From Polychytrium aggregatum (Eukaryota > Chytridiomycota > Chytridiomycetes > Polychytriales), in NCBI RefSeq assembly GCF_025602895.1, contig NW_026516206.1, positions 310,001 through 374,000 on the forward strand: 64,000 bases of DNA, in the 5' to 3' direction. Shown here in pieces: positions 26,501 to 37,147 of the stretch. How positions within the stretch are numbered: position 1 is the stretch's first letter; each line of letters starts with the position of its first letter. The notes under the pieces were generated by a model, which was not told where the DNA came from, made no database searches, and was given only the letters and a program-made list of their open reading frames with translations. The position numbers and the translations under genes are program-made.

Positions 26501-27012
26501 GATTCTGCTGTCTTTGCTGCGCGGATGGTCGTTGCTGTCATGCTGCGCCACCTCTATCGTGCCCCAGCTTCGATCTGCGCTGACCCTGATGCTGCTTCGA
26601 ACCCGTACTTCCACAGACGCTCTTTATCCACATGGCAATGGAGCCAGAGAGCAGCTACAGCCATCAAATAAGTCTTGAGGACCTCAAGGCTCTGACGGAT
26701 CCCAAAGACAGCAACGAAATCCAGCCCAGCGATCATCCGTTTGTTCGATACATCAAGCTGCTGCGGTCCGTGCGCCCCATCCAGCGGCTGTCGAGGGCAA
26801 CGTATCGGTGCTGCATCGACGCCAAGATGCGCCGGCTGGTTCGTGTCCGCGACATCAATACCCCCAATCTGCGTACGATGCTCAAGCACTTTGGCTCCTC
26901 CAACAACCCGGCTGGCCCCAACTCGATGCTGACGGCCCTTGGACCGTGGCTGCCCCGGGACTACCTCGAGCTCTGCGGCAGCGATGGCGCTACGAGTCCC
27001 CAGCGATATTAG
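23565..27012 (+). CDS. Fungal-specific transcription factor domain protein lacking a recognisable Zn2Cys6 cluster
   Basis: Exon 1 (23565-23596) encodes MDADREKSMKK and joins in phase to 23903, giving a basic, probably helical segment (YLQLLRKAIRVKTKELKRLQ). A disordered Ser/Pro linker follows. The middle-homology region begins at YFQYFFE (exon end 24329) and joins at 24597 to QVTPRCLPCALIRPKELDSF, with YSDKARRYALEELDRPSFPLLQCFLLLAHHAH to 24897. The domain continues at 25474 with RKAIYYVDVAARLVWQLHH, then exons to about 26136, 26250-26430 and 26620-27012 (TAG at the end). This pattern matches the regulatory domain of fungal Zn-cluster activators. No CX2CX6C cluster is visible upstream, so DNA binding is unproven. 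A 12-nt microexon may lie at about 25232-25243. The last intron ends are uncertain. Confidence 0.72.
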
Positions 27013-28035
27013 GGACCCGCTGCGGGTCCTCCCGTTGCAGTGATTGCATCGCCGAGGTTGCTATTTTTGGGGAGGGGAGGGGATACACCACTTCTGAATC
27101 ATTTCATGGTGCAAAGCGAGCCGGGTCGCACGTTCTGGAATCGATTGCATGCTGCTTTTCTGCTCTTCTGGTACATGAATACATGAATACATGCATGTTC
27201 CTGCGCCCGTTTCTGCGCCGTTGCTGCGCTCTGGCATGTGCTCATCCGGCCTCGGCCTGTGTTCATGTTGCCTTTGGCACCTGAAAGCCTCTCGGGCCGT
27301 AGCCATTGGATCTGCTGTTGCTGCTGCTCCTGCTGCTGCACTCGGTCCTGTCGCTGCCTATCGCCCTCCTCACCAATCCCGCTCCAATCCCTCCAATCCC
27401 CCTCCTGCTCTCGCATCGACGGCAATGCTCGCCAGCCCACCCGCCATCCCACCCACCATCCCGCCATCGGCAAAGCCAACACGCCGCACCCATCCCCAGC
27501 CGGCCCTGGCCTTGTCGGAGCTGGCAATCACGGGCTGACAAATCCCATTGGCTCATCGCCTGCCCGATTTGGCAGGCCATTTGCCGGATCCCAATCGCCT
27601 CTGGGCCAAAGAAAAAGTGCAAAAACGCCCGTCCTTGGGTCACGCCCCGTTCTGGTCACAGATCCGTTTGGTCTGCGCATTTCTCATCAACGACGAGCCG
27701 GCCTGCGATTGCCACCCCGATCCCCCCCTTCTCCTCCCCGCAAGTGAGTGTCTCGGCGCCTGCGCCTCGGATGTATAAATTGTATAAATATATCACTGTG
27801 GGCACCTGTCCGTCCGCAGGATCGTTTCCGACTGCTTCCATTGCTGTCGATCGTCTGGCGCCCCGATCGCTCACTCGCTCACTCCGTTGCTGTATCCGCA
27901 TTGCGCTCTGCAACCTTTGCTCTCCTCTGACCATCGTCCTGGCCATCGTCCTGGCCATCGTCCTGGCCAACCTGCTGTCGCTTGGATATTCCCAGATCCA
28001 TCAATCGCACTCGTCCTCCCCGCTCTCCCGTCCCG
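27013..28035. other. Promoter region of RIB1
   Basis: No gene is supported. The stretch includes the transcription-factor gene's 3' flank, pyrimidine-rich tracts, two TATA-like boxes near 27774-27790 and a 12-bp repeat (CATCGTCCTGGC, three copies) at about 27935-27972. Confidence 0.5.
27774..27790 (+). promoter_or_regulatory. Two TATA-like boxes upstream of RIB1
   Basis: TATAAAT at 27774-27780 and TATAAATA at 27783-27790 stand out in GC-rich DNA, about 250 nt before the first likely RIB1 ATG. Confidence 0.45.
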
Positions 28036-29618
28036 ATGCAAACCATGCCGACCCGATCCGACGTCCAGGTCAAGGTCGACTGTCTCGTCAAGGCCCGGAT
28101 TCCCACCTTTGACCATCGCGGCACCTGCTGGCTCTTCCTCTACTCCAACAACCAAGACTCGGAGGAGCATCTGGCCATCGTCTATGGCGACGACATTGTC
28201 TCGACCTCCCTCGAGGCCGTCCATCCTGGCGAAGACTCGCCGGAGGATCGCATCCGGCGAGGCGCTGCTCCGAATCCACCCACCAGCCTGACCGAACCAA
28301 CACTGAACGGCATCAACGGCACCAACGGCACCAACGGCCACATCCACCACCACGATCATCCTCCAACCCTCACGCGCATTCACTCGGCATGCTTCACAGG
28401 CGAGACCCTGGGATCGGCTCGCTGCGACTGCGGTACGGTTTGTTCCTCTCTGGTCTCCATGTTCGCCGGGACGTTCCGTGGGTTGTTGCAGCACAACCTT
28501 GACGATGGCTCGTCGCTTGCCTGCGCTTTGTCGGTCGGGTCGGTCTCGCCGTCCAGAGCCAAGAAACCGACACATGGACAGCAAGCTCGGCAATCTGACT
28601 CGCCTGTGGCTCCCGTTCTGGCATCTAAACATCATTTCTCATCCCTCTACATGACTCCGCATCGACTTTTGTTGGCATCATGGTTGGCGGTCCTAATGGC
28701 TCTGGCACGACAAATCCAATCGCCACGTTCCAACGCCGTGCCCTCTCTGTTTCTTGCTTCCAATCTTCCCTCCACGACGCACTTGGGTCCCATTCTCTCT
28801 CGGCAATGGCTGGTGGTCTCCAGCTGAACAGCTCGCCGATGCCATGTCGCTGATCAACAAAGAGGGATCGGGCGTGATCATCTATCTCAAGCAGGAAGGC
28901 AGAGGCATTGGCCTGAAGGAAAAGCTCAAGTGAGTGTGTCCGGCTATACCTGGCCATCTGGCTGTTACTTGGCCATCTGACTGTTTCCCGTTTGGTTGCT
29001 GAGTCGTCTACACCCGTCTGCATCCGTTTCTATCTTTCTCCGTATCCCGCTTGCCCCTGCCTCTGGGCTCTCGCTCAGCACCCGCTCTGGCTGACCCGCC
29101 GACATCGACCTTTCGCTTCCTCCGACAGGGCATACAACCTGATTGATCAAGGACACGACACCCTGACGGCCAACGTCCTGCTGGGCCACCCTGTCGATGC
29201 CCGGTCTTACGAGATCGCCGCTGCCATCCTCAAGGATCTCAGCATCACCTCGCTCCGTCTCCTCACCAACAACCCCGACAAGATCTCGCAGCTCGAGAGC
29301 CAGGGCATCCACATCGACGACCGCATCCCGATGGTGCCCAAGAGCTGGCGTGGCTTCCTGAAACACTCGCAGAGCAACGTCAGCAGCGCCTTCCGACCCA
29401 ACATCGATCCTCCCTCGGCCTCGCCCAGCCGCGACGCAAGCCGCAGCCCCGCCGTCTCCGAGGTGGACGAATACATCATCACCAAGGTCGAGAAGATGAA
29501 CCACATGTTGGACGTGCCAAAGGATCTGCTTTCCGTCTTCAACTCGGCTCGGCAGTCGGCCGAGTCGCTGCACAGTCGCCACACCGAGCGGAGCGAGAAC
29601 GAGCACGCAAGTTCGTAA
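28036..29618 (+). CDS. RIB1: GTP cyclohydrolase II (riboflavin biosynthesis)
   Basis: Opens the GTP imidazole ring, the first committed step of riboflavin synthesis. Exon 1 (28036-28432; upstream in-frame ATG at 27982 possible) has [22 protein letters not shown], then an Asn/Gly/His-rich insertion. Next come the zinc-binding cysteines [17 protein letters not shown]. Exon 2 (28824-28930) has [35 protein letters not shown], the GTP-contacting segment with the conserved QEGRGIGL. Exon 3 (29129-29618) has [34 protein letters not shown] and [10 protein letters not shown]. All junctions keep phase. The 100-residue C-terminal extension (Ser-rich, then helical) is typical of fungal rather than bacterial enzymes. 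No DHBP-synthase domain is fused. The key Cys3 site and the Arg/Tyr motifs are intact. Confidence 0.94.
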
Positions 29619-30524
29619 GCTCCGACCCACTCACTCTCCCCTCCTGCTAATGCCACCTGCAAGTTCATAAATCCGTCTCCCACGACCGCGACAGCCGTCA
29701 CCATCAGATCGCATATCACCAGAAGCACAATTACCGTCGTCATCCATCGCCATTTGCTCGCCCCTCCCATTATCGTCGTCATTTCCCCCCCCCTATCCCT
29801 GCGCCTACTTATGCCTTAGCGCACATTGCCTGTACATTCCCTGCTACGGATCGGATCTTTGACTACGACACATTTGTTGATTTGGCCTACACATCCCTGT
29901 GTCCCTCGATCGCAGCGAAGAGACAAAGCCAGCAGAGTCTATCGAATACGGCTCTTCTCCTGCAGCTGGCCGACCAGGGGAGATGACCACTGTTGACGAT
30001 GCTCCAGACGATTCGTCTCAATTTACTTCCACTCCCTGGTTTTTTATTTATCCGCTTTTATCGTTGGCTTCCTCCTCCTCCTCCTTCCTTCCACTCTTTT
30101 TTTTTTTTTTCTCACTTGGCCTCCGCATGCCAATGCTCTTGACCATACATCTCTGGACCTCTGCCTCGCGGCTGTGTTCGTGGGCATTCGTGTCCATAGC
30201 TATAGAGCTTCCGCCTCCATTCCCCGCTTCACACATGTGCTCTGGCAGGCAAATAGAGACGAATTGAAAGAAAAATCGACTTCCGCATAATGGATGTACT
30301 ATCGCGATAGAGACGCCCTCCGCAGGATTAGGAGCACGAACAAATCGCAGTAGTTGATTGAATCCACCCAAGTGCAGCATCCATTCCCCCTGGCGCTTAT
30401 TGATGGACTCTCTCGGGGCAAGCATGCCTCTTGGTTCTATTTTATCAACCATTTCCCAGAGATACTCATCTCCCGATCGCGGGGGGAGGGTTCAGGATGT
30501 GTTCCCAGCGTCGTCAGGTGCCCC
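29619..30524. other. Convergent 3' spacer, RIB1 / PWP2
   Basis: No gene is seen. It contains a 14-T run near 30098-30111 and A/T-richer DNA consistent with 3' UTRs and termination regions for both genes. Confidence 0.5.
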
Positions 30525-33500
30525 TTACAGCCCAATGTCGTCCATGCCGACTTCGTCCAACTCCATCGACTCGAGGGGCGCCAGGTTCTCGTCTCCAGCC
30601 TGGATTGCCTTGGTGGTGAGATATTGTAGCGTGTAGGTGTTGTCGTTGCATCTGATCGTTAAATGGGACCAAATGTGCGGCCCGTTGGTCAGTCACCAGT
30701 AATTCAGTCCGTCACGGATGTGTGAGAAGCCCACCACCGAATGGAGCCGAGATTGCACCTGACCTCCTCCCCCTTCCACTTCTCCTCCTCCTCCTCCTTC
30801 TCCTCCTCCTCCATGCCGCCCTGCAATCACTTACACTTTGCTGAGGTCCTCGGACTCTTTGGATATCACCTTCTGCATCCCTCGCAGTGCGCTCGAAAAT
30901 TCGTTCGAGTGCTCCTTGAGGAACCGTCCGTGGTACTTGAGCAGAGCGACGATCCACGAGAGATGGAACTCGATACGTGGATTCTCCTCCATGTGTCCGA
31001 CCAGGAACTTTACAAACTTTCCGAGGTACTTGCTCGGCAGGTTGCGGCTCACGAGCAGGACATCGCTTGGCGGAATGGTCTCGTACACCTGCCGGACAAT
31101 CTTGGCCTCGCCCAGGCGGAAGGCCATGACCAGCGATCGGAGATAGTCCTGCATTGCAAGCGCCTCCAGCACCGTGGTGGCAGTGATGTCGATCTCGAGA
31201 TCGAACGGATCAAAGATCAGCTGGTCGTCCAACGAATAGACCAGCAGGCCCTCGGTCGAGGCTGCTGCCCAGCTGCGTCCCGTCGGCGAGAAGCGCACAC
31301 ACTTTGTTCGCGCCTCGGGACGCACTGTTCGCAGACTGAGGTCGCCGCGCTTTGCTCCAGGCAGGGTTTGGGCCAGCCGATCCTCGGGGTCGCTCAGATC
31401 GGCCGTGGTGTCGATGAGATCCCTGGGGCCGGCCTCGGTCATGTTCTTGCTGTTGAGCTTCTCGTGCATGCCATCGAGCGAGAGGTTGCTGGAGATCTGG
31501 AAGCGCTTCAGCAGGATCTTGCTGGAGATGTCGTAGATGCAAACGTACTTGGAGTTGCCGCCGGCAATGATTCCCTGGCCGTCCGAGGTGTAGCAGACAG
31601 AGGTGAAGCTCTTGCCCGATGACGAGTTGGCCGCCGTCGTGCGGTCGGCGGTCTTGCGCCCGCCGCTGATGTCCTTGCGACCCTCGATCGTGTACTTGAG
31701 CTTGGCGTTCTCGACCTCCCAGAAGCTGATCTGGCCGTCGAGGGTCGTCGCAGCAACCTCCTTGCCGTCAGGCCGGTACGCGACCGCCAAAACCTCGGAT
31801 TGGTGATCGTAGGACTCGGGGGAAATGTCTCTGCCAAAGACATCCCAGACGCGGACCGTCTTGTCCCAGGATCCGGTGGCGAGAATGCCGTCGGTGGGCG
31901 AGAACGTCATGCACGAAATCGGACCCTTGTGACCAGAGTAAATGTCCAGCAGCTTTCCTGTCTGCACCGACCACACGTAGATCTCAAAGGTGTCGATGCT
32001 GCCGCCGCAGACGATTTCGCCACTGGGATCGACCGTAAGGCAGCCAAACTGAACCGGCGTCGGCGACGTGAACGTCCGGAAGTTGCGGTAGCGCACCAAA
32101 TCAAACGCACGGATGGTTCCGTCGAGTGAGGCCGAGAAAATCACTTGTCCTTGCTTGGCAAACTCGACCGAGTTGACACTGGCGGTGTGCTCCGTGAAGG
32201 TGACGAAGCAGAATCCGGTTTGCACGTTCCACAGCTTGACCTTCCCGTCGTCGCCGCCGGTGACAACGTACTGGCCGTCCTGGGAATAGGCCAGGCAGTT
32301 CATGTCGTACTGGTGGCCCTGCTGCTTCAGGACGTATGACTCGGACTGCCATTCCCACACGAGAAGTTGGCCAAGCTTTGAGGCGCCAAAGGCCAGCCAC
32401 TCTCCGGTAGCGTTGATTGCGACGGTGTCAATCTTCTTTTGCGAAATACTGTAGATCGAGGCAAGTGATAGATGCCCGGTCGTAAGTACGAAAACGCCGT
32501 TGGAGTGAGTGGATGGCAGGCTACACCAATCAAGCAGTCACCAACCTGAGCGTGTGAATGTTGTTAAAGTCAGGGAGCTCCCATATACCAAAGATACCCG
32601 TCGAGAACCCAGCGACCAGCAGGTTGGAGGCTGCATGGAAGGCCACGCCGACGACTTTGGCTTTCATGTCGAAATAGCGCTTGTTTGCAATCTTCCACTT
32701 GGTTTCGGGCTTGGGCGCAGCCTTGTGGCCCTGTCCCTTGGCGGCCTTGACTCGCTTGCGATCGCCAACATTGCCGTCGTCGCTGTCGCTATCTTGATTG
32801 CTCTGGTCGGTGGGTTGGCGTCTCCACTCGATCAAGGCGCCGCCACGATCGACCGAGAAGACGGCGTCCTGGCTTTGACTGAACCAGGCGCCGACGATGA
32901 CATCGCGATGGCTGGCCAGCGAGCACGGCTCAAAGCCCTCGGTCGGGTCGAGAGAGTGGATGCGCACAATCATGTCCTTTCCACCCGAGACAAAGTACAG
33001 CGAGTCGGCACTCCACGAGATCCGCGTCACGTCGTCGTAGTGTCCGCCGTAGGTACGGTGCAGGACAAAGGGAGAGAACTCGAATGTGAACCCAGGGGTC
33101 TTCCACACTTGAACAAGGCGGCCAAAGGTCACGGCGAGGTAGCGGCCGTTCGGGGAGAACTGGATATCACGAACAGGCTCCTTGAAGGTGTGATGATGCA
33201 GAACAATATGTCGCTGGAAGTTGACAAGGAGAGCCCGGCCGTCTGCAGCGACCATATAGGAAAACAAGTTCACAGTGGTATTGATCACCGCAAGGTTAGC
33301 AACAGCACTGCCGCTTTCCGACATCCCATCCGATGCTGGATGCCAGCTGGCCAGCGCGCGTGCATCGTCATGGACAGAGCCTGACCTTCGTCGACTGTGA
33401 TCAAAAGCGACCCGTTCGGAGACAAAGCCATCCGTGCGATGTTTTTGCGGTTCTCGAAAGGGAGGGTAACAGATTTGTTGCTGAGCATGGGACGGTTGAC

Positions 33501-34246
33501 CATGAATATGGCGTTAGTCAAAGTGCGGTGCGCAAACAGGACTCGCTGTACCATTGGGAATACACAAAGAACGAGCTGAATTTCGAATCCAATTCAAACG
33601 GCAGTCGCATTGCGAGCTCAATATCCTGCTTCTCAGAGTGGAGTTATCCCGTGCGGGTCTGGAATTGGGACAAGCTGCATGGAGCCCTTCTCGCGTCGCA
33701 TGTTGTCCTGTACTGGCATCCTCCGTTGGTCTGCCGGACAATCCAAAGCATGTGTCGCCTGTGTCATTCTATACAGATCTATCTCCGCTGATGTTGATCC
33801 AGTCCCTGGCTGGTCCTGTCTTGGTCTTGTTAACTCCGGCTCGATGATTGCTCGCATCTCGCCGGTGCGGCTTATCTGCCCCCATCTTTGATCGTCCGAC
33901 TTGGTGACCACGCAATATCGACGGCAGCGTCGGTTGACATGAGTCCTTACTTGACGAGATCGAATACAGTGACCCTGTTTCCGACAGGGCTCACGATCGA
34001 GTTTCCGTCGGGGGTGAACAGGACATTTCCCTGCTTGTATACGGTTCCGCACAGGTTCGAGAACTGGAAATATTGCAGAAGGCATTGGGCGACGTCACCA
34101 GCGTCAGAGAGGGGAGAGCGAGTGGATGTTTTGCGTTTCCGCAGATCAATAGCCGTGAACAGATTTTCGAATGCAGCCCGCCAGTACGGATGACTCGGGC
34201 GAGTCGACAAGGGGCATCGCCGCTGTACCTTGAAATCCAACTTCAT
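30525..34246 (-). CDS. PWP2: Periodic tryptophan protein 2 (UTP-B subunit of the small-subunit processome)
   Basis: PWP2/UTP1 is a tandem WD40 protein of the UTP-B complex that chaperones early 18S pre-rRNA processing in the nucleolus. Exon 1 (34246-34229) is MKLDFK. Next comes FSNLCGTVYKQGNVLFTPDGNSIVSPVGNRVTVFDLVK (about 34067-33950). The first WD40 array lies in 33554-32530. The second, in 32460-30835, opens with GQLLVWEWQSESYVLKQQGH and carries GGDDGKVKLWNV and GSWDKTVRVWDVF. The C-terminal helical domain (SLDDQLIFDPFDLEIDITATTVLEAL) ends in a small exon after 30650 with NTYTLQYLTTKAIQAG and an acidic tail, TAA at 30525-30527. Every segment aligns in order with human PWP2 from memory. An acidic Asp/Ser insert separates the arrays. 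Confidence 0.95.
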
Positions 34247-34303
34247 CGTCGACGGCGGCGCTCAGTGCGGGGTTGTGCGGGATTGGGTCTGGACGTGCGC
34301 GAC

Positions 34304-34334
<31 letters not shown>

Positions 34335-34600
34335 AGGACCGCGGAGCCCAAAAAAAAATATGGAGCACCTGACCGGGCTGGGATTGTGGCAGGCGATCGC
34401 ACACGTGATCTGCGTGGCTTGTGTGGCTGGCGCATTGTCCACAACCGAGCAGCCGATCGGAATTGCCTCTGGGCTGGGAGGAGCAGCAACGAGGGAGCGC
34501 CGTCGGAACGAAGCATGAGTATATTCATGATACAGAAAGGGAGAACAGGGCGCCTCGGTTCATTCTGGGGGCATTGCCATGCACGGGCACAGGTGGCAAG
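34247..34600. other. PWP2 promoter side, with CAG microsatellite
   Basis: A (CAG/AGC)n run of about 9-10 units lies at about 34302-34330, followed by an eight-A run. No ORF with a recognisable product occurs. The stretch separates PWP2's start from the Sel1/F-box gene's stop. Confidence 0.6.
34302..34330. repeat. (CAG)n microsatellite upstream of PWP2
   Basis: About 9-10 uninterrupted CAG units in non-coding DNA, less than 100 nt upstream of the PWP2 start codon (gene on the opposite strand). Confidence 0.92.
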
Positions 34601-36346
34601 CTACTCCATCGCCGTCATGATATGTCGAATAAACTGGCAACCGCCCTCGCAGTTGCACATCAGCTTGATCGGCCGGAACTTGAGTTGCTGATAGATGTGG
34701 TCCTGTGTCAGGGTGCCGCTCCGCATCGTCAGGGTGTACTCGAGGCTGCCCGACAGCGGTGACTGGCGGATGTTGCTGGGCTCGAATCGGGTCTCGTTGT
34801 GCAGGGTCGCCCGGTTCGTGGCCACCGCCAAGAGCGTCCGGCGCTCCTGCATACTCAGGATGCTTTCTGGAGCAAGGAAGGAGATGATGCGCTCCTGGAT
34901 CTCGGGAGGCAGATCGGCGACCGTCAGCCGTGTCGAAGGCAGTGTTGGATCGCGCTTCGAGCCCAACAGCAGCGCCCGAGCAGCCCGGAGGACAGAGAAG
35001 GCATAATGGGGCTTGAGCCGACGCTTTGCCATGCGGCTATAGGGCCCGTCCTTGTGCGTCGCTGCCTGGAAGTAGCATTGAAATGCCCGATCGATACTCT
35101 TGTCTGTGCCAATGCCGTATTCGAAACAGATGCCAAGCGACAGCACCGACATGAGGTGGTTCTGGCTCGCAGCCTGCTCCAGGCAGCGCACGGTTTCTTG
35201 GTTGTTCTTGCTGACTCCAAACCCGTCGTGGAAGCATCGGGCCAGGTTGTATTGGCCGTGGGGATGGCCGTTCAGCGCCGCCTTGGTGTAGAACGCAGCC
35301 GCCTGGTTGCCATCGACAGCGACGCCAGTGCCCTGCTCGTAGAAGATGCCGAGCACGTTCTGAGCGTTGACGCTGCCGAGGATGGCCGCTCGGAGGTAGT
35401 AATCAAAAGCCCTGCTGAGGCTCTGCTCCACGACCACGCCTCGCTCGTAGAGTGTGCCCATGTTGTAGATGGCCGAGGGCTCGCCCTGCTCGCCCGACCG
35501 CTGGTACCAGTAATAGCCCAGGTTGGAGTCCTGGGAGACACCCGAGCCCTCGATGTACATGTTGCCGAGCAGGTTCTGTGCGCCAGGCTGGCCGCTGTTT
35601 GCTGCGAGCTGAGCCCACTTGAATGCCTTGGAGTTGTTCTCGGGGGTGCCGATGCCGTTGTAGCAGCAGATGGCCAGGCAGAACTGGGCGTGCGCAAGAC
35701 CGGCACGAGCGAGATATCTGAGCCACGCAATCGACTGTCGGTTGGGGCGGTTGGCCTGGGTCTTCCAGTGCATGGCGGCCTGCTGGTCAATCTTGACGTT
35801 GGGGCGTCCGTGGGCTTTGAGGAAAGCCAATCGAGCCTGGGCCATGCTGCAGCCGTGCTGGGCGGCATATTCGTACAGACTAAAGGCGGGCGATGCCGGT
35901 AGAATGGTTGGTGGAAGGTTGGCAGGACGGATCGGTTGAGCGTCGATTCCCACAAAGATGCCGCAGTGGACAGGCACATCCAGAAGGGCAGGTGAAGAGC
36001 GAGGATAGAGTCAGGCACAGGCGAAGGCAGTCAACGTCGAGCTTTGACTTCATGCATGTACTGAGATGTCGACATCCCCACACAACCAGGAAAGCAATCC
36101 AACTGTGTCTACCGGATTCCGGGCAAACAGTCCATACCTGGCGGCGGTTTTGTGGTCGGGAGCGGCAGTCGGGTGTTTATCGGAAGTCAGGCCAAACTCA
36201 AAGAGGAAGCCGAGGGCACCGTAAGCATCGACGCAGCCCAGCCGGGCCGATTTGAGGAACGTCAGAAACGCCTTGGTGCGCTGGTTTCTCGAGAGCGCCA
36301 ATGTGCCGACGGTAAAGAGCACCACCGAGGCAAACTTGGAAGACAT
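34601..36346 (-). CDS. Sel1-repeat protein with a C-terminal F-box-like segment
   Basis: Exon 1 (36346-36138) encodes a short hydrophobic N-terminal stretch (FASVVLFTVGTLAL) followed by the first Sel1-type helix pair. It joins in phase at 35879 after a TTTAG acceptor to SLYEYAAQHGCSMAQARLAFL. Exon 2 carries seven or so Sel1 units, for example AHAQFCLAICCYNGIGTPENNSKA, GAQNLLGNMYIEGSGVSQDS, NAQNVLGIFYEQGTGV and HPHGQYNLARCFHDGFGVSKNN. After the repeats, LTVADLPPEIQERIISFLAPESIL resembles the first helices of an F-box. A short tail ends with a Cys-rich segment (MCNCEGGC) and a stop at 34601. Sel1 arrays are protein-interaction scaffolds. Coupling to an F-box would suggest a substrate adaptor for SCF ubiquitin ligases, which is inference. 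The N-terminal hydrophobic stretch could be a signal or anchor. Confidence 0.85.
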
Positions 36347-37147
36347 GGACAGAGACGGGCTGAGGAGGGGGATGTCCAGATGCCAGTGGGAGAAGGCGGC
36401 GTCGCTGCAGAGGCGGCCGTGGTCCGGAGCTGCGGGGCTGGATGGTCGTGGATGAAGCGAGTCGGGCTCATGGAAAGCGTGCGACCTGCGGGACCGCGAG
36501 GGCCTTTATAGCACGGCGGCATATTTGTCGCAGGAACCACTCACGTCTTGGTCCTTGAGCGAGCCGCGACGGTGGTCTATTTCGGGTCCAGCACCAGCCG
36601 ACACAGCACCGGCAAGGCCATGTTGCTATTTCCAATCCGAGGAAGCCAACGGAGCGAGGGGCAGCTATTTTGGGGAGGGACGTGACGGAATCGTCCTGGC
36701 TCTGGGCCAATCATCGCAGAATCGACCAACAACAGCCAACACTCAAATGAAGCGAATGCGACCACCAGCCGGGACGATGGGATATCCCAGCGACCAATGG
36801 CGAAGCTAATCGCATCCGGAAGCGTTCCGACAACCAGGTACACCGCACTCGCCCACAGCTCACTTGTCCTGGAGCAACGAAATACATTGACACTGCCTCC
36901 CTCAACGAGGGGCGTCGCATTTTTTTGTATTTGGATTGTATATGAAGCACATTGTGGCGAATTCATGAAAGTTTGAAACATTGTTGGAGAGCAAATGGGT
37001 TGAGAGGGCGAGAGAGACGACAATGGCCTGAGCAGGCCGGAAAGGGAGGGGCATATGATTCAATAGATGACAGAGCGACGGGACCAGCAGGAAACGCAAG
37101 AACCAGACGCGATATGAATATATGAACAGCGGCCCGAGAGATACGCT
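36347..37147. other. Spacer between Sel1/F-box gene and P-type ATPase
   Basis: No gene is seen. Contains the Sel1/F-box promoter side and the ATPase 3' flank. Small ORFs lack recognisable domains. Confidence 0.5.
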
